Assembly (NCBI GenBank): GCA_017654735.1
Contig: JADPYG010000088.1
Coordinates: 1,488,001 to 1,552,000 of the forward strand
Reading direction: 5' to 3'
Source of the DNA: Vishniacozyma victoriae
Lineage: Eukaryota; Basidiomycota; Tremellomycetes; Tremellales; Bulleribasidiaceae
DNA: 64,000 bases
Of the stretch, positions 44,169-55,627 are shown piece after piece. Every line of letters begins with the position of its first letter. The first letter of the stretch is position 1. The translations under genes and the position numbers were made by a program. The notes beneath the pieces are model-generated. The model was not told the DNA's origin. It saw nothing but the letters and a program-made list of their open reading frames with translations, and did not search any database.

Positions 44169-45929
44169 CTAGACAGCACTACCAAAGACCGAGAAACGCC
44201 TAACGAGCGAGGGACCGTACTCCTCGTAATCCGACTTGCTGTGGGAGACATTGTAGAATTCGGGCTGTCAATCAGCATTTCGAATGTAAACCAGCAATGG
44301 ATACTCACAGTAGAAGCCATCAAGGAACCACCGTACCAAACGGCATACCTCTGTCGCTTGTGCGAGATGACATTTACTTCCACACCACTCGACTTCATAT
44401 GACTTCCACTCTTTTGCTCGCTTCCTGCAATTCTTCCATCTACAATCGCTTTAACATCCCTCTGCAACCTCTTTCCGAAATCTTTAAACATGGTCGAACC
44501 ACCAGACAAGACAATGTTCTTGTACAATCCTCTCCTGACATCAATGGGCGAGGTCTGGATGACGGTATCGACGACTTCGGGGAGGGGAGTTAGGAAATCG
44601 GAAGAGTAGATTTCGGGGTTGAAGAAGATTTCAGGGGCCAGGAAACGTTCGTATCCGATATCTAAATCGTACTTGCGGCCTGTTACGCTGTGTTCCCCAG
44701 CGAATCGGGCAAAGTACTTGTATGGGTCGGTGTCGTACTTCTTGAACTCCTTGACGATATCTTGGCAGACGTAGGTGTAGTCCTCCTTGATTTTCTCCGC
44801 ACTATCATCAGTGTCGTCCAAAGAGTCAAGACCTACACTCTGAGCTGGTCCTCTGGGGGGATCTGAGCAGTCTCTCCACGGTCTCGCAAGAGCTGCTGCA
44901 CGAAGCTGGTGATATCTCGTCCAGCGATAGGGACGTGCTTGATAGAGGATCCAATAACGTATCCCTCGGCCTGCATAATTAGCAACGGTCATGCCATGCA
45001 ACTCAAGAACATACAACGGGAATCGTGTCTATTCATCAGCTTTGAATTGGTAGCGGGAATGATAGCTTACGGGTAACACCATCTCCAGAATCAATGACAA
45101 CACCAGTCAACGTCCTCTCGTTGACCTTTGATGAAGTCCACGAAGCGGCAAGAGCAAGAACGGCCTGCACAGCGATGTACCTGCTTATAAGCTTCGCGCA
45201 CGATTGATTTTGTGGAAGCTTACAATCCCTGAACATTGAAACTCTCAAACATGATCTCGGCAGTGTTCTCCCTGTTCTCGGGTGGATTGAGAGGTGGTTC
45301 GGTCTGCGAGTCAGGTTTGCCCCATCAGGAAATTGCAGTTGAACGTACGAGGAGAACGTAATGATCCTCTGGCTCGGCACGTAGGTACTTGAAGATACTC
45401 TGTTCCCAGAACCTCTCCATATGATCCCAATTCTCAATCTGACCATGTTTAATAGGGTAATGAAGACCGTATGTTCTATCGTCAGCTGATTTCCCAGTAC
45501 ATTGGGCGAAGGACTAGCTTACTTGGAGTTGGCGACAGCTTCGTCACCGATAAAGAAGTCCAGATCCTCGATACCCCTCTTACTAGCCAAATGACCTGGT
45601 TTACCAGCTACTGGTGGTGGAGCTCTTCCACCTCCTGATCCTGATCCTGAGGATGCTTGTGTGTTGGATTGGCGGGTTGCGATGACGGTGGGGAAGACGA
45701 AGGAGGGTTCCGAGTTACCGGCGAATCTGGGTGTCAGCATCTATCCCCAAGAGCTGGATTGTACGGTCATGGATCATCCTGCTAGTCATGTATCCGTTTA
45801 TGGTATACAAGCAAGCAAGCATATGATGTAGAGTGGACGATCGTAGGAGTGTGTATAGGGTCAAGGGACTTACCCCATCTTGGTATAACCCGTACCATTA
45901 TCAATAACAAGCGGTGCGTGGCGTGACAT
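44169..45929 (-). CDS. ARP3: actin-related protein 3, Arp2/3 complex subunit
   Basis: Part of the Arp2/3 actin nucleator at endocytic patches. The start [19 protein letters not shown] is the canonical actin phosphate-1 motif, spliced over a 148-nt intron to [16 protein letters not shown]. The Arp3-specific insert is in [15 protein letters not shown]. Further markers: [46 protein letters not shown] (phosphate 2), [31 protein letters not shown] and the C-terminal [15 protein letters not shown]. The last exon gives VFGSAV-stop. A Gly/Ser-rich loop ([15 protein letters not shown]) after the first strand is longer than in yeast. About eight introns. All nucleotide-binding motifs are intact. Confidence 0.95.
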
Positions 45930-46417
45930 CTTTACTGAATGTAGCCTCTCTGGCTGATTGGTCGAACTAGCTGCTGGCGAGTGGTAGTGAGTGCAGCTAC
46001 TACACCTATGCTATGTAGTAGAGGGTGGGTGAATAGATAGGGTGGGTGAACAGACGGGGCATCCAGTATCCAGTGACGCAGCACATGGATAACCCTGAAT
46101 ATAGGGGAATTGTCAGCCTCACTTCCGTCAGCCTATAAGTCACAGCTTGGACGTTCACTGTCATCGTATGATGCATCTTTCACGCATACATGTACATACA
46201 TCATCGGCTGTACTACATGACACGATGTCAGAGGTGGCTATGAGTATACAGGCTTGACTCGGCTCGACCAGAAAGGAAGTTGTCGATCCCATGATGAGCC
46301 ACAAGCTGATCAATACTCACCTTTGTTCATGGCCTTCAAGCTCCACACCTCTTTACGGCCATGAACATGATGACCCTAAGGACTACACTATTGACTCACT
46401 ACTGATCACGATTCTAG
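45930..46417. promoter_or_regulatory. divergent promoter ARP3 / FAD monooxygenase
   Basis: A 488-bp head-to-head region without recognised exons. It includes a near-palindromic ATACATGTACAT at about 46187 and the perfect inverted repeat listed separately at 46324-46367. Confidence 0.45.
46324..46367. promoter_or_regulatory. perfect 11-bp inverted repeat upstream of the FAD monooxygenase
   Basis: TGTTCATGGCC (46324-46334) and GGCCATGAACA (46357-46367) are exact reverse complements separated by 22 nt, ending 50 nt before the ATG at 46418. It could be an operator for a dimeric regulator or a hairpin in the leader transcript. Only the symmetry is observed. Confidence 0.55.
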
Positions 46418-48029
46418 ATGGTCTTCAAAGTCGGTATCATCGGGGGAGGAGTGTAAGTGACGAATCTCTGCGGATCACGTTGCTGATCATCAAGAGGAGG
46501 GCTTGCTCTCGCTCATGCCCTAGGGAGAGCTATATCTGAAGGACGAGCAAAGGACTTGGAAGTGGTAGTATACGAGCAAAGAGAGCGTATGTCCACCCCT
46601 TCACGACGGAGGTGTAGCTGACGGAACAGTCGAAGATGGAATGCAGCGATACCCACTACATCTGGATCCGGTATGTCCCTGGAACTGATTTTTAAATATG
46701 CTAATATGACAGGACGGAAGAGAAGCACTTCAAGGTATCTTGAGACCAGAGGAATACACCTCAATGGTTCAGCGATCAGCTCAAGGAACGGAACACGGTG
46801 GAATCTCGATCTTTTCACCCCAATTCAGGCGATTATTCCATATGCGACAATACGAAGGCCAGCAACCCCAGTTCATCAATCGTTGGTTATTGAGGGAGAT
46901 CTTGATTCAAGGCGTGACTGTTCAACGAGGTAAGAGAGTATCCAGGGTGGAAAACTCGGGGGAGGGGAGGGCAGAGGTAATCCTTGATGACGGCTCGAAA
47001 GACTCTGCGGATCTCGTAGTGGGTATGTCAACAGAGCTCTACATAATGGCGCATGCTGATCAAAAGGGGCTGATGGAGTTGGATCACTTCTGAGAGGCAA
47101 GCTATACCCCACTCATGCACGATTCGAACGACTCCCCTATCTCAATATTCAAATGAAATTATCCACCTCCCCCTCCCAACTCCCCAAATCACTCGATACA
47201 CACGGTATAAATTTGATAACAGGATCCAGAAACTACTCTCTCCTCCTCGTCCCGTTTCACCCCCAAACAGTCCCAGCGAAAGATTACTCACTCGCCATTG
47301 TCCCTTCTCCTACTCAAACGATTTCGCCTGGAATCCCTTCCCCTCTATTTTCGGAGGAACCTGGTTTCTTATTTGCTATCCTCACTATCAATACTTTCGA
47401 AGGATGGCAAGAAACAACTCAATGGGGTTGGAAAAATAAGGTTGTTGAGCTCCTTGAAGCGGATCAAGCGGATGATCAGGTGATCAGGGCTATCAAGCAG
47501 GATATCATACCTGGGACTATCGGCTCGCCTTGGCAGGTGGTTCGATGTGATCCGGATCGACCTGTACCGTACGATGGGGGAAAGATTGTACTGATTGGAG
47601 ATGCTGCCCACGCAATGCCGCCTCAGGCGTATGTTCTCTTGACGATGATCGTTCAAGCTGACAACTCAGTGGGGCGGGAGCTAGTACAGCTTTACTTGAT
47701 GCTCACCAACTCGCTGAAGTGATCTTGTCGTCCAAAGAGCTCGGAGGAGATGGTAAGTCATCATGTCTACGATATAGCTTGACCTAACGACCAGCTGGAC
47801 CAATCTTAGCCCTCCTGCCCACTTTCCATGAAGTTATGATGAAACGTGCCAATCTACATGTCAAGGATGCGACCAGGCGACTGTATTTGTCAAACAGATC
47901 AGGATGGGGAGTAACGTCGCAGCGAGCGACTTTGAGGTTGATGGGGGTGTTATGGCCCGTCATCAACTTGGTAAGTGATGTCTGTCTTCAAGCGGGTCGG
48001 GCTGACATGACTAGTTTGGATCGAAGTGA
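46418..48029 (+). CDS. FAD-dependent monooxygenase (salicylate hydroxylase-like)
   Basis: Class A flavoprotein monooxygenase. MVFKVGIIGGG is spliced to VGGLALAHALG, giving the GxGxxG FAD motif, followed by the acidic strand end LEVVVYEQRER. Mid-protein DDGSKDSADLVVG is the DG-type motif. The second FAD-binding GD motif is IVLIGDAAHAMPPQA, and GASTALLDAHQLAEVIL completes the core. The C-terminal helix region (RRLYLSNRSGWG) ends with a tiny last exon, FGSK. About eight introns. Relatives hydroxylate aromatic acids with NAD(P)H; the substrate is not deducible. The inverted repeat just upstream suggests inducible control, which suits a catabolic enzyme. Convergent with the seven-helix gene. Confidence 0.88.
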
Positions 48030-48127
48030 CGAAGGATTGTTTTCTTTGTTAACTTTCTGATGATGACGACAATGCATATGATTTGATGTGGTACGTAATA
48101 CAGATTGACACAGGCTCAATGAAATCT

Positions 48128-49376
48128 CTAAGCGGAACTCTGATCCCTAGTCTCTTTCCCAGAATCTAATCTATCGAGCTCTATATCGTCCCATGCCTTT
48201 CCATCTTGTTGAGTATGTGGCGTCACCAATTCCGAGCTTCCGCCTCCATTAGCTACACTTTCCCCTGTGCGAACCACACCATTGTCCTGATAGTCCAAAG
48301 ATGGCACCCCGAGCCTTACACCAAAGGGTGTACTTCCCTGATATCCCTCCACTTGCCTATCTAACTCAGTCATTCCGATTGTCACGCCCACCAGGTTCCC
48401 TCTTCCTCCACTGTTGACTTCATATAGATCGTCGCTAGCCGGCTTCCTTGCGTTTATCGTAAACAATATACTAAGCGCATAGAGCTCGGTAATGATCTCC
48501 AGCAAGATCCAGAATAAAGGATGTTGAGTTCGACGAGCAGGCGGAGAGGCGAGGAAGATGATACACATACTAGCCCCTACTATGTGGGTGAGTAATACCG
48601 TCTCGAGTGTCAAGGCGATTAAACGTGATATCGTAGATGGTGATGAGGTTGTCGGGGATTTCGATTGGACGAAGCGAGTGACGAGTAGGAGTGTGAGAAC
48701 ACCGTCCGTGAATGCTGACATTCCCATCCAGAGGATGGCGACGACTTGTGAAGGGATTGATATTGGTCTATCGTGAAGTTGATCTCCAGGGACGAATGGG
48801 TCTGGTGATTAGCTCCTCTCCAATGTCCTGCAAGAGACATACCATTACTCCATATACGTGCTGTTATGGCGAGTCTGAAATGAGCTTTGCGGGCTTCCAA
48901 GTAGCCGATAGAACTCACGCAAGTCCGCACATCATAGTAATGGTCGGTACGACAATAAAAAACCATTTGATCCACCTATTCTTATTCCATAACAACCAAG
49001 CTCGATGTCCAAAGTAGAATTGAGCCGTCATGGCCATTAGCGGTATTCTATCATCAGCCTCCATCCCATACTAAGGACAGGGTACTCACAGACCATCCTG
49101 GACAGATAACGGATCCCAGAATTCTCCCCAAATCTTTCCGCCATCTCGCGTCCCTCCTACAAAGTACTTCCATCCCGCAGAAAAGATGATGGTGACTTGA
49201 AAGGTCGATAATAAAAAGACCCAGAGTACCAGCAGTCGGCGACGTAGCGGGTCGTACGAGTATCGCGTGAAGTACGAATGAAGTTGAGTGAGGTGGAGAC
49301 CGTATAGGGTGAGGGCGAGATATGAACCGATTAAGAATCCGGTCGGTTCGACTGGGAACGGATTCGAGCTCTTCAT
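48128..49376 (-). CDS. seven-helix membrane protein, basidiomycete DUF6534 type
   Basis: The start MKSSNPFPVEPTGFLIGSYL leads into hydrophobic helices: LHLTQLHSYFTRYSYDPLRR at the first loop, then LLVLWVFLLSTFQVTIIF. HRAWLLWNKNRW and WFFIVVPTITMMCGLA follow, then TDGVLTLLLVTRFVQSK and LALTLETVLLTHIVGASMCI-like segments, with NTGLL-type changes typical of the family. The cytosolic tail is rich in Gly/Ser and acidic residues and ends KETRDQSSA. Proteins of this type are abundant in basidiomycetes and of unknown function; they resemble G-protein-coupled receptors in topology only. Four introns. Confidence 0.75.
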
Positions 49377-49681
49377 TGCGGCCCACTATCTCGTCCAAAT
49401 GGTGAGTGTCTTCGTGAACATGTAGGATGTTGATTCGCTCCCAGGTCCAAATGCATTTGTGCGTACTCTCTGGTCCCCAGTGGATGACAGGTCATCAACC
49501 TGGACATATGGGCTGGAATTCTAGTGCCTGAGCCGCGTAATTATCCCGGTCCCTGACAAGGTGCAGGATCAGTGTGCACATCCTTCGGCTCCGGCAACGC
49601 CTCCTTCCCAACATGTGAACTGGCATTGCATTGCATTAAATGTCCTTCAGTAGGCTCTCGAGTGGCTACATATCATCAGAT
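49377..49681. other. intergenic, no gene seen
   Basis: This 305-bp region holds the promoter of the seven-helix gene and the 3' flank of the chitin deacetylase gene, both on the minus strand. No reading frame or repeat stands out. Confidence 0.4.
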
Positions 49682-51170
49682 CTATAAAGTGGCAGAAAGT
49701 GCGAGGATCGCAGCCCCGAAAAGAGTCACTATTCCAACAGCGGTCTTTTCTCCAGCACCAGTCTTGCTCTGACTGGGACTAGCAGCTCCGACACCAGCAC
49801 TTGTCGAAGACTTGGCGGAAGATGCTGAACCGGAAACTGAAGATGCGGCAGATCCGGAGCTGGCGGAACCGGAAGCAGAGGCTGAGGCGGAGGCAGAGGA
49901 GCCGGATCCAAGAGAAGCATCGAGTTGAGAAGGCATGTCGGCGTTGGAAGCGTTGACTTGACCGGCAATGTATTGCTCAAAGTTGGGGTAAGTGATGTCC
50001 TGTTCCTCGTATGGGTGAGTCTCGTTCATGGCGACCGCGATGGGTAGAACGTATTTGAAGGCGGCCTTGATCTGGGGTAGGAACTTGACGGCTTCAGACA
50101 TTGTGTAGTTGTCTACAGGTCAGCTAGCGAACGTGAGCCTGAGGGAAGAGTACCTACTGAGCTCGTGGGTAAGAACAACAGGTCCGTGGGAAGAGTACGA
50201 TCCGTTCTTTTGAGCATCAATGACCTTTTGGTAGTTGGCGTCGACCTGTTCAGGGGTAATGGCGTTGGCTGCGGCACCGGCTTTCCAGTCGGCACTGTCG
50301 TCACTCCAAACAATGTTGGTCATGTTCATTCCCTCGGCGATGACTCGAATTCGGTTGTCGACATCACCGAAAGGAGGTCGCCAGCATTTAGGTGTAACGC
50401 CCAAGATGTCCTTGATGATCTTTCGAGTGTAGTATAATTCGGCGAAAGCGACTTCATTCGAGAACGATGTCATGTACTGATGACTCCAAGTATGGACACA
50501 GATCTGGTGACCGTCCTTGATACCCCTCAAAGCCTGTAATGGCCAGTCGGCGACATTGGATCCGATAAAGAACATGGTTGCCTTTTGGTTTTGCTCATTC
50601 AAATAGTCGTAGAAAGCGTTATGACTACAGTTTGGTCCGTCGTCGAACCCGTAGCCCCATGATTCGGGGACGGGTAGAGTAGTGATATCGGGTTGGATGT
50701 TGAGGTCGGCGGCAGGTGTTGAACATCCGCCAAATGTCCACCAACAGGTTTCAGGCGAATTGAGGCCGGTCTGGTTGACGCCCGACCAGTCTCCGTTGGC
50801 TGTACCTCGAGGTTGGACATTGGGAACTTTTTGGTTGACGGTAGCGTTGATTGTTGCGAATAGGTCTGTTGCCTCCTGGTCGCCTTGGACAATGCCCGCT
50901 GTCTCCCAAATGGTTGGGTACTTGGCCCGGAGGTCGGTCCATGGTGCGTACGAGTATGCCATGCATGACTGATCTCCGCCTTTGATTAATTATAGATCGT
51001 ACTGTCATAGAGTGTCACTCACTTAGAGCAGCTTCAGACTGCCATGTCCCATCATCCCGCGTGACCAAAGCGCCACCGGGGTTCCGCCTCATAATCTCCC
51101 CTCCGCCACATCCCTTGTGTGCCTCTACCGATGTCGATCCTATTAAAGCCAAGAGTGCTACACCAAGCAT
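49682..51170 (-). CDS. GPI-type chitin deacetylase
   Basis: Deacetylates chitin to chitosan at the cell surface. A signal peptide (MLGVALLALIGSTSVEA) is followed by the NodB/CE4 domain. Motif 1 is SWGYGFDDGPN (catalytic and metal Asp) and motif 2 is HTWSHQYM (metal His pair). Motif 3 is WRPPFGDVDNRIR, motif 4 is NIVWSDDSADWK and motif 5 is VVLTHELS. All five are intact. The C-terminus is a Ser/Ala repeat ending in a hydrophobic TAVGIVTLFGAAILALSATL, a GPI-attachment signal. Three exons. The ATG at 51170 is chosen because upstream in-frame sequence lacks ATG and the signal peptide starts here. The chitin synthase 10 kb away would supply its substrate. Confidence 0.94.
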
Positions 51171-51837
51171 GATTAATACAGTCGTTTCGGAAGGTTGAAT
51201 GGAAGGTGTAAAGTACAATGAGTAAGCTGGTCTTAAATGGTCTGAATCAATTGTTGACACAGAATTGACTTTTACGAGACCCCCAACCCATGGTTTACCG
51301 AGGAGAGTTGTGTTCTATTTCCGTCAATTTACTAGGGTTATGCGGTGTTGTTTTGTTGCTATTATCAGTCCACGTATCCTATGCCGTATAGACCGAGCAT
51401 GGAGCATGGAAGACCGGCACTCGGGAGGCGAGTTCCTATATGAAGCTACATGAAGCGATAAGCGTATTTTAAAGCAGGGGCGGATGTCCTGGTTTCTATT
51501 GTTGATTCATGATTCCCCGTCGTCGGTAATAGCCGCGGGTGTTGGATTCTTCTCTTAGACCAGGTCACACCGCTTGATGACACCGCATCATCGATAGCTC
51601 GTCTCTCGCAAAGTGTATCTCGGTATGATCGGCATCACCTGTCCGCTTCTGACTCATGCATGTGATCGAGGTCCTGAAGTGAATGCAGACCTGCCGACGG
51701 TCACTCCGATAACCACCATACGCAAAGGCTGAGCGGAAGCAAATACCACGTTCACCTCCACTCTGCACGTCCTCCAACTCACTGACGTACAGTCAGTCAC
51801 TCATTTGATCACTCTAGACACTATATCTACCATCATC
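51171..51837. promoter_or_regulatory. divergent promoter chitin deacetylase / CSN4
   Basis: A 667-bp head-to-head region. No exon recognised. The short start-proximal part near 51785-51837 is pyrimidine-rich and serves CSN4. Nothing repeat-like was noticed. Confidence 0.4.
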
Positions 51838-53641
51838 ATGGAGGTCGAGTCAGATATCAAAGAGAAGCTAGTGGCTATCGCTACCATCTCGTAAGCCGGC
51901 GAGAGCTGTGTGGCACTGATTGAGCTGACAGAGCAGGAACCAAAAAGCACGTACCGATGCCTACCTCGACCTTCTCCAAACGATCCTGGCGCCAACCCCA
52001 TCATCCTCCAGCTTGATAGCCTTCGGTCGTCATTTTGTATCCTCATCATCAGTGGCGATGGTAGTAGGCCGAAGAGTACTAGGTGATTTCGTCAGTGCCT
52101 TATGTGGAGGATCAGAATTAGCGAAGAAGCAATCAGGTGATGAGGAGGAACAAAAGTGGGCAGTAACCGGTAAAGAGGTGTTCGACACCGATGAAGGGAA
52201 TTTGATCAGACAGGAGGTTGTGGAAGGTGTTCTGACCCCGGGAGGACTGGCGGGATGGTGTGAAGAACAGGTACGTCATGCAACGGGAGAAGGGAAAGTG
52301 GCTGATGAGATAGACTACTGTTTTGAGGCACTTACAAGCGGAGTTGCTGGAAGCGGAGGAAGATTGGTTGGGAGCTGCTCGAGCGTATGCTCAGATTCCT
52401 CTGGAGGGTGGATCAAGGTGAGACGAGAATTTCGGGCCTCAGACTAAGCTGACGTGTCAGGACAATACCGGATGAAGAGAAATTGGCAATCTACATCAAG
52501 ATCGTTCGTCTGATGCTGGAGGTATGTGCTATCTTATCTCTGAAGCTAGGGTGCTGACTAGGATCAGTGCGGTGAAAATGGTCAAGCACAAACATATCAC
52601 TCGCGAGCCTCATTGATTAAGAACAACAACTCGCCAAAAGAGACTCGTCTACAATTCGATCTCTGCCAGGTACGCGCCCCTCTTCTCGCATGATATCGTA
52701 TCTGATGTCAGGCCCGTTTATACGACTACGACTGCCGATTCTTCGAAGCAGCTCAAGCCTACCACACACTCAGCTTCGAAACCTTGGTGACCGAATCTGA
52801 TAGGTTACAGATGCTGTAAGCCTCCCATTTCTTCCATAAACCCGGCTAACGATACAGGAAATCAGCAGTAATCACCTGTATCCTAGCTCCAGCTGGACCC
52901 AATCGTACCCGAGTCCTAGCTGCTCTGAACAAGGACGATAGAGTCCAATCATCCCTTCCGCCATTCATGTCGACAATGTTGACCAAGATGTTCCTCGAGT
53001 ATATTGTACGACCGGCGGAATTGGAGGAGTTTGAGGCGAGTTTGGAACAGCATCAGCGAGCTACTGGAGCTTCGGGGGATTCGATATTACAGCGTGCAGT
53101 CAGGGATCATAATGTCGGAGCCTGTGGCAAGGTGAGTTTTCCAGACTGCAGTGTGATGTCGCTGACGTTCAGGTGTATGACAACATCGGCTTTGAGGCTC
53201 TTGGTGCTCTGTTAGACCTGGATGCCGAGGCGGCCGAGGCGACTGCTTGCAAGTGAGTCGACAAGTCGTCATTTCCGTGTTTTGAGCTGACAACCTAGAA
53301 TGATCGGACAAGGACGGTCAGTTGAACATTTCGCAATCGTGCTTGAACTGACGGACAGACTTCGAGCATGGGTAGATCAGCCAACGCGCTGCTTATATTT
53401 CGAGAGTCACGCCAATACCGATCAAGCGGAAGCGAAAGGTTCTGCTGGTGGATTACATATCGAGGAGAAGGAGATTGACATTGAGCCGATTACATGGACT
53501 GAGCGATGGGATAATCGTATCAGGTATACCAGTTTGCAGGTAAGCTCCAATGTCAACGTGATATTGCGTAAGCTGATGCGCCAGGTCGAGTCGGTATCAG
53601 CTGCTATTCAAGCTCGAAACCTATTGCCAACCCAAGCATGA
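51838..53641 (+). CDS. CSN4: COP9 signalosome subunit 4
   Basis: A PCI-domain subunit of the COP9 signalosome, which removes Nedd8 from cullins. MEVESDIKEKLVAIATIS opens the helical-repeat region. IPDEEKLAIYIKIVRLMLE and AQTYHSRASLIK are the TPR-like helices seen in CSN4. SAVITCILAPAGPNRTRVLA (the most diagnostic stretch), then FMSTMLTKMFLEYIVRP and the PCI winged helix YDNIGFEALGALLDLDAEAA follow. The end is EKEIDIEPITWTERWDNRIR and NLLPTQA. About eight introns. In this window it shares the ubiquitin theme with TOM1 but is not adjacent to it. Convergent with a secreted-protein gene. Confidence 0.93.
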
Positions 53642-53839
53642 GATACGTGAGACTGTTGTAACACAAAGAGATTGTACATCAAACGAGATGCATAGATTCA
53701 CGACAAACAAACACCCCACTATAAGTGAGGAGAAAAGATAAATACGAACTGACTACCTAAATTAAGGAAGCCAGGGAGATAAATCGAAAAGATTCAAGAT
53801 TTTCAAGATGGTAATGTTACAACAGCGTGATTGACGCTT

Positions 53840-55100
53840 TTCAAAGCAAGCCAGCAGCGAGGTGCTTGTTGTCAGCTTGGCAGCATGGCGGAGAGGGTGA
53901 GACTTACGATCTCGTTAGCGTCTTCTCCCCAGAATCCTCGGAAAGCATCGACATCGGCAGTCATACAGATGAGGTGGGGGCAAGCACCACCCGTAACGAA
54001 TTGGGTAGGAATAACCTCTGATTCATGTCAGTCATTTGCCCCTTGCATACGGGCGAGAGACTTACCTCCATTGGAGTTGATGTATCGAGCAAAGAGCCTC
54101 CTGGAAGTAGGTTCGAATGTCCAAATGGCGCTCTGAGGGGATCCAACCGAGTTGATGGAACCAGGGTTGGACAGCAATTGCTTGGTAGGTCCAACAGCGA
54201 GATCAACAAGCGACATGTCACCGAGCAAACCATCCAATAGACCAAGGTCAAGACCTCCAGGCATGTTCAAGCCATCGGTTGCGCCATCGAGGGGTTTACC
54301 GCCGGTGACTCCCAACAATTTTGATGCGCCGAGAAACTTGGATGGAAGCTCGAGGTCCAAAGGGAGGTTCAAGCCCAAAAGACCATCCGGTCCTTCGTAG
54401 GCCATACCGATGTTTGCGAAATTTGGAGATCCCCTGGCCAAATCGGCAGGTTGTCCTCGACCAATAGCAGCGAGCATACCACCTCGTCGGCCGAATGTGT
54501 CCTCACTGTCGGCCTATATCGTCAGATCTGAGACCCAGAGACAAAAGAGTGGACGTACGGGGCTGATTTGAAAGTTCTGGCCTTGTTGGGACCCAGGTCC
54601 GAAAGCGAACTTTCGGGATCGGTCACCGTTGGGGTTGAAGGCGGCACTGATCTGTCAGTAGGGAGAAGTGGTGAGGAGAGTGACCTACGTGTCATCATCG
54701 GCGTTACCGTCACTTCCTGCTCCTGGCATGGAGATGGTGCCCATGTCTGATCCGTCGGCGGGATTGATGACTCGAACTAGGTATCTCCTTCTACTCGATC
54801 AGCGCTATTTAGGAAGACAGAGAAGGGACGTACCGAGCAGTCGAGTTCTCATCATTGGGGAAGGAAGATCTCTTGACCCTGGTAGCTAAATTGTCAGTTT
54901 GAGTACATGTGGTGATTGTGGAGAGACATACCGGTAGATCGTTTGGTAGGGGGCAAAGGGGACATGCCCTGTGCGATCCTTTCGGCATTGGTACCGATAG
55001 AGAGCTTGGCCGAAGACATGCCACTGTCGATAGCAACAGGTTTGGAGCTGACAGCCAAGGTAGAAACGGCGAGAACGAGTAAAGTAGATAGTTGAACCAT
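53840..55100 (-). CDS. secreted protein of unknown function with Lys-Arg sites
   Basis: Signal peptide MVQLSTLLVLAVSTLAVSS, then PPTKRSTATRVKRSSF with two Lys-Arg sites that could mark pro-peptide removal. The core contains LVRVINPADGSD, AAFNPNGDRSRKFAFGPG, a Leu/Gly/Asp-rich stretch (LDLGLLDGLLGDMS) and AIWTFEPTSRRLFARYINSN. It then continues EVIPTQFVTGGACPHLICM and FRGFWGEDANEI, and a final small exon gives HLAAGLL. Six or so exons spliced consistently. The repeated aromatic/Asn strands suggest a beta fold, but no family is recognised. A (GGAT)n microsatellite lies just upstream of the start. Confidence 0.72.
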
Positions 55101-55627
55101 TTTGATTATTGTCTTGTGGGTCGGGTTGGGGGTTTGAATGTGTTGGTTGGATGGATGGATGGATGGAGTGAATGAGTTGGTTGATGGATTTGAACGAGGA
55201 ATATGAGCATGACTATATACTATCATCCAGCCTCGCCGGTAGCTGGAGATAGGCTTCTAAACGAGACATGGTCTGCTGTTCCACCTTGCGAGATATTGAT
55301 CTAGATAGTCCATGAAACAGGTATCAGGGTTATTAGTGTGGTTCCTGTTTCAGTGATTAGATTATCTTAGCTTTCCGTTGGATATGAGGCACTAATGACC
55401 CTGATACCTGTTTCATCGACTATCTTAGCTTTTCGTTGGGTATTAGGTATCACTGTTCATGTGATCCGAGACATGGTATGGATACCGACAGGTGAGACAA
55501 AACATCAAGGTCGGCTATTGTAATGGGGAGGCTTTGATCAGATAAGCGCTGGTCCACGTGCGTGTGGGGCCCTTATCAGTTCTGGAAAGTTCGGCGCCTG
55601 TTCTGATCAAGTCTCTATGATCTACTT
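55101..55627. promoter_or_regulatory. divergent promoter with microsatellite, E-box and GATA pair
   Basis: A 527-bp head-to-head region. It contains a (GGAT)n microsatellite at about 55147-55167, the composite inverted/direct repeat at 55302-55452, a CACGTG E-box at 55555-55560, and opposed GATAAG/CTTATC sites near 55541 and 55573. No exon recognised. Confidence 0.45.
55302..55452. repeat. composite inverted and direct repeat
   Basis: The left arm at 55302-55338 (core CATGAAACAGGTATCAGGG) is an almost exact reverse complement of 55390-55427, with about 4 mismatches over some 37 positions and a 51-nt loop. Superimposed is a direct repeat: CCTGTTTCA...ATCTTAGCTTT(C/T)CGTTGG at about 55344-55388 and again at 55406-55447. 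An 11-bp sequence CGAGACATGGT lies at 55262 and again at 55468, flanking the whole unit. Possibly a degraded miniature element. Confidence 0.75.

Noticed and set aside
36171..51170. Possible chitin/chitosan gene cluster
   Set aside because: The chitin synthase and chitin deacetylase are separated by ARP3, trehalose phosphorylase and others; functional partners but not an evident cluster.
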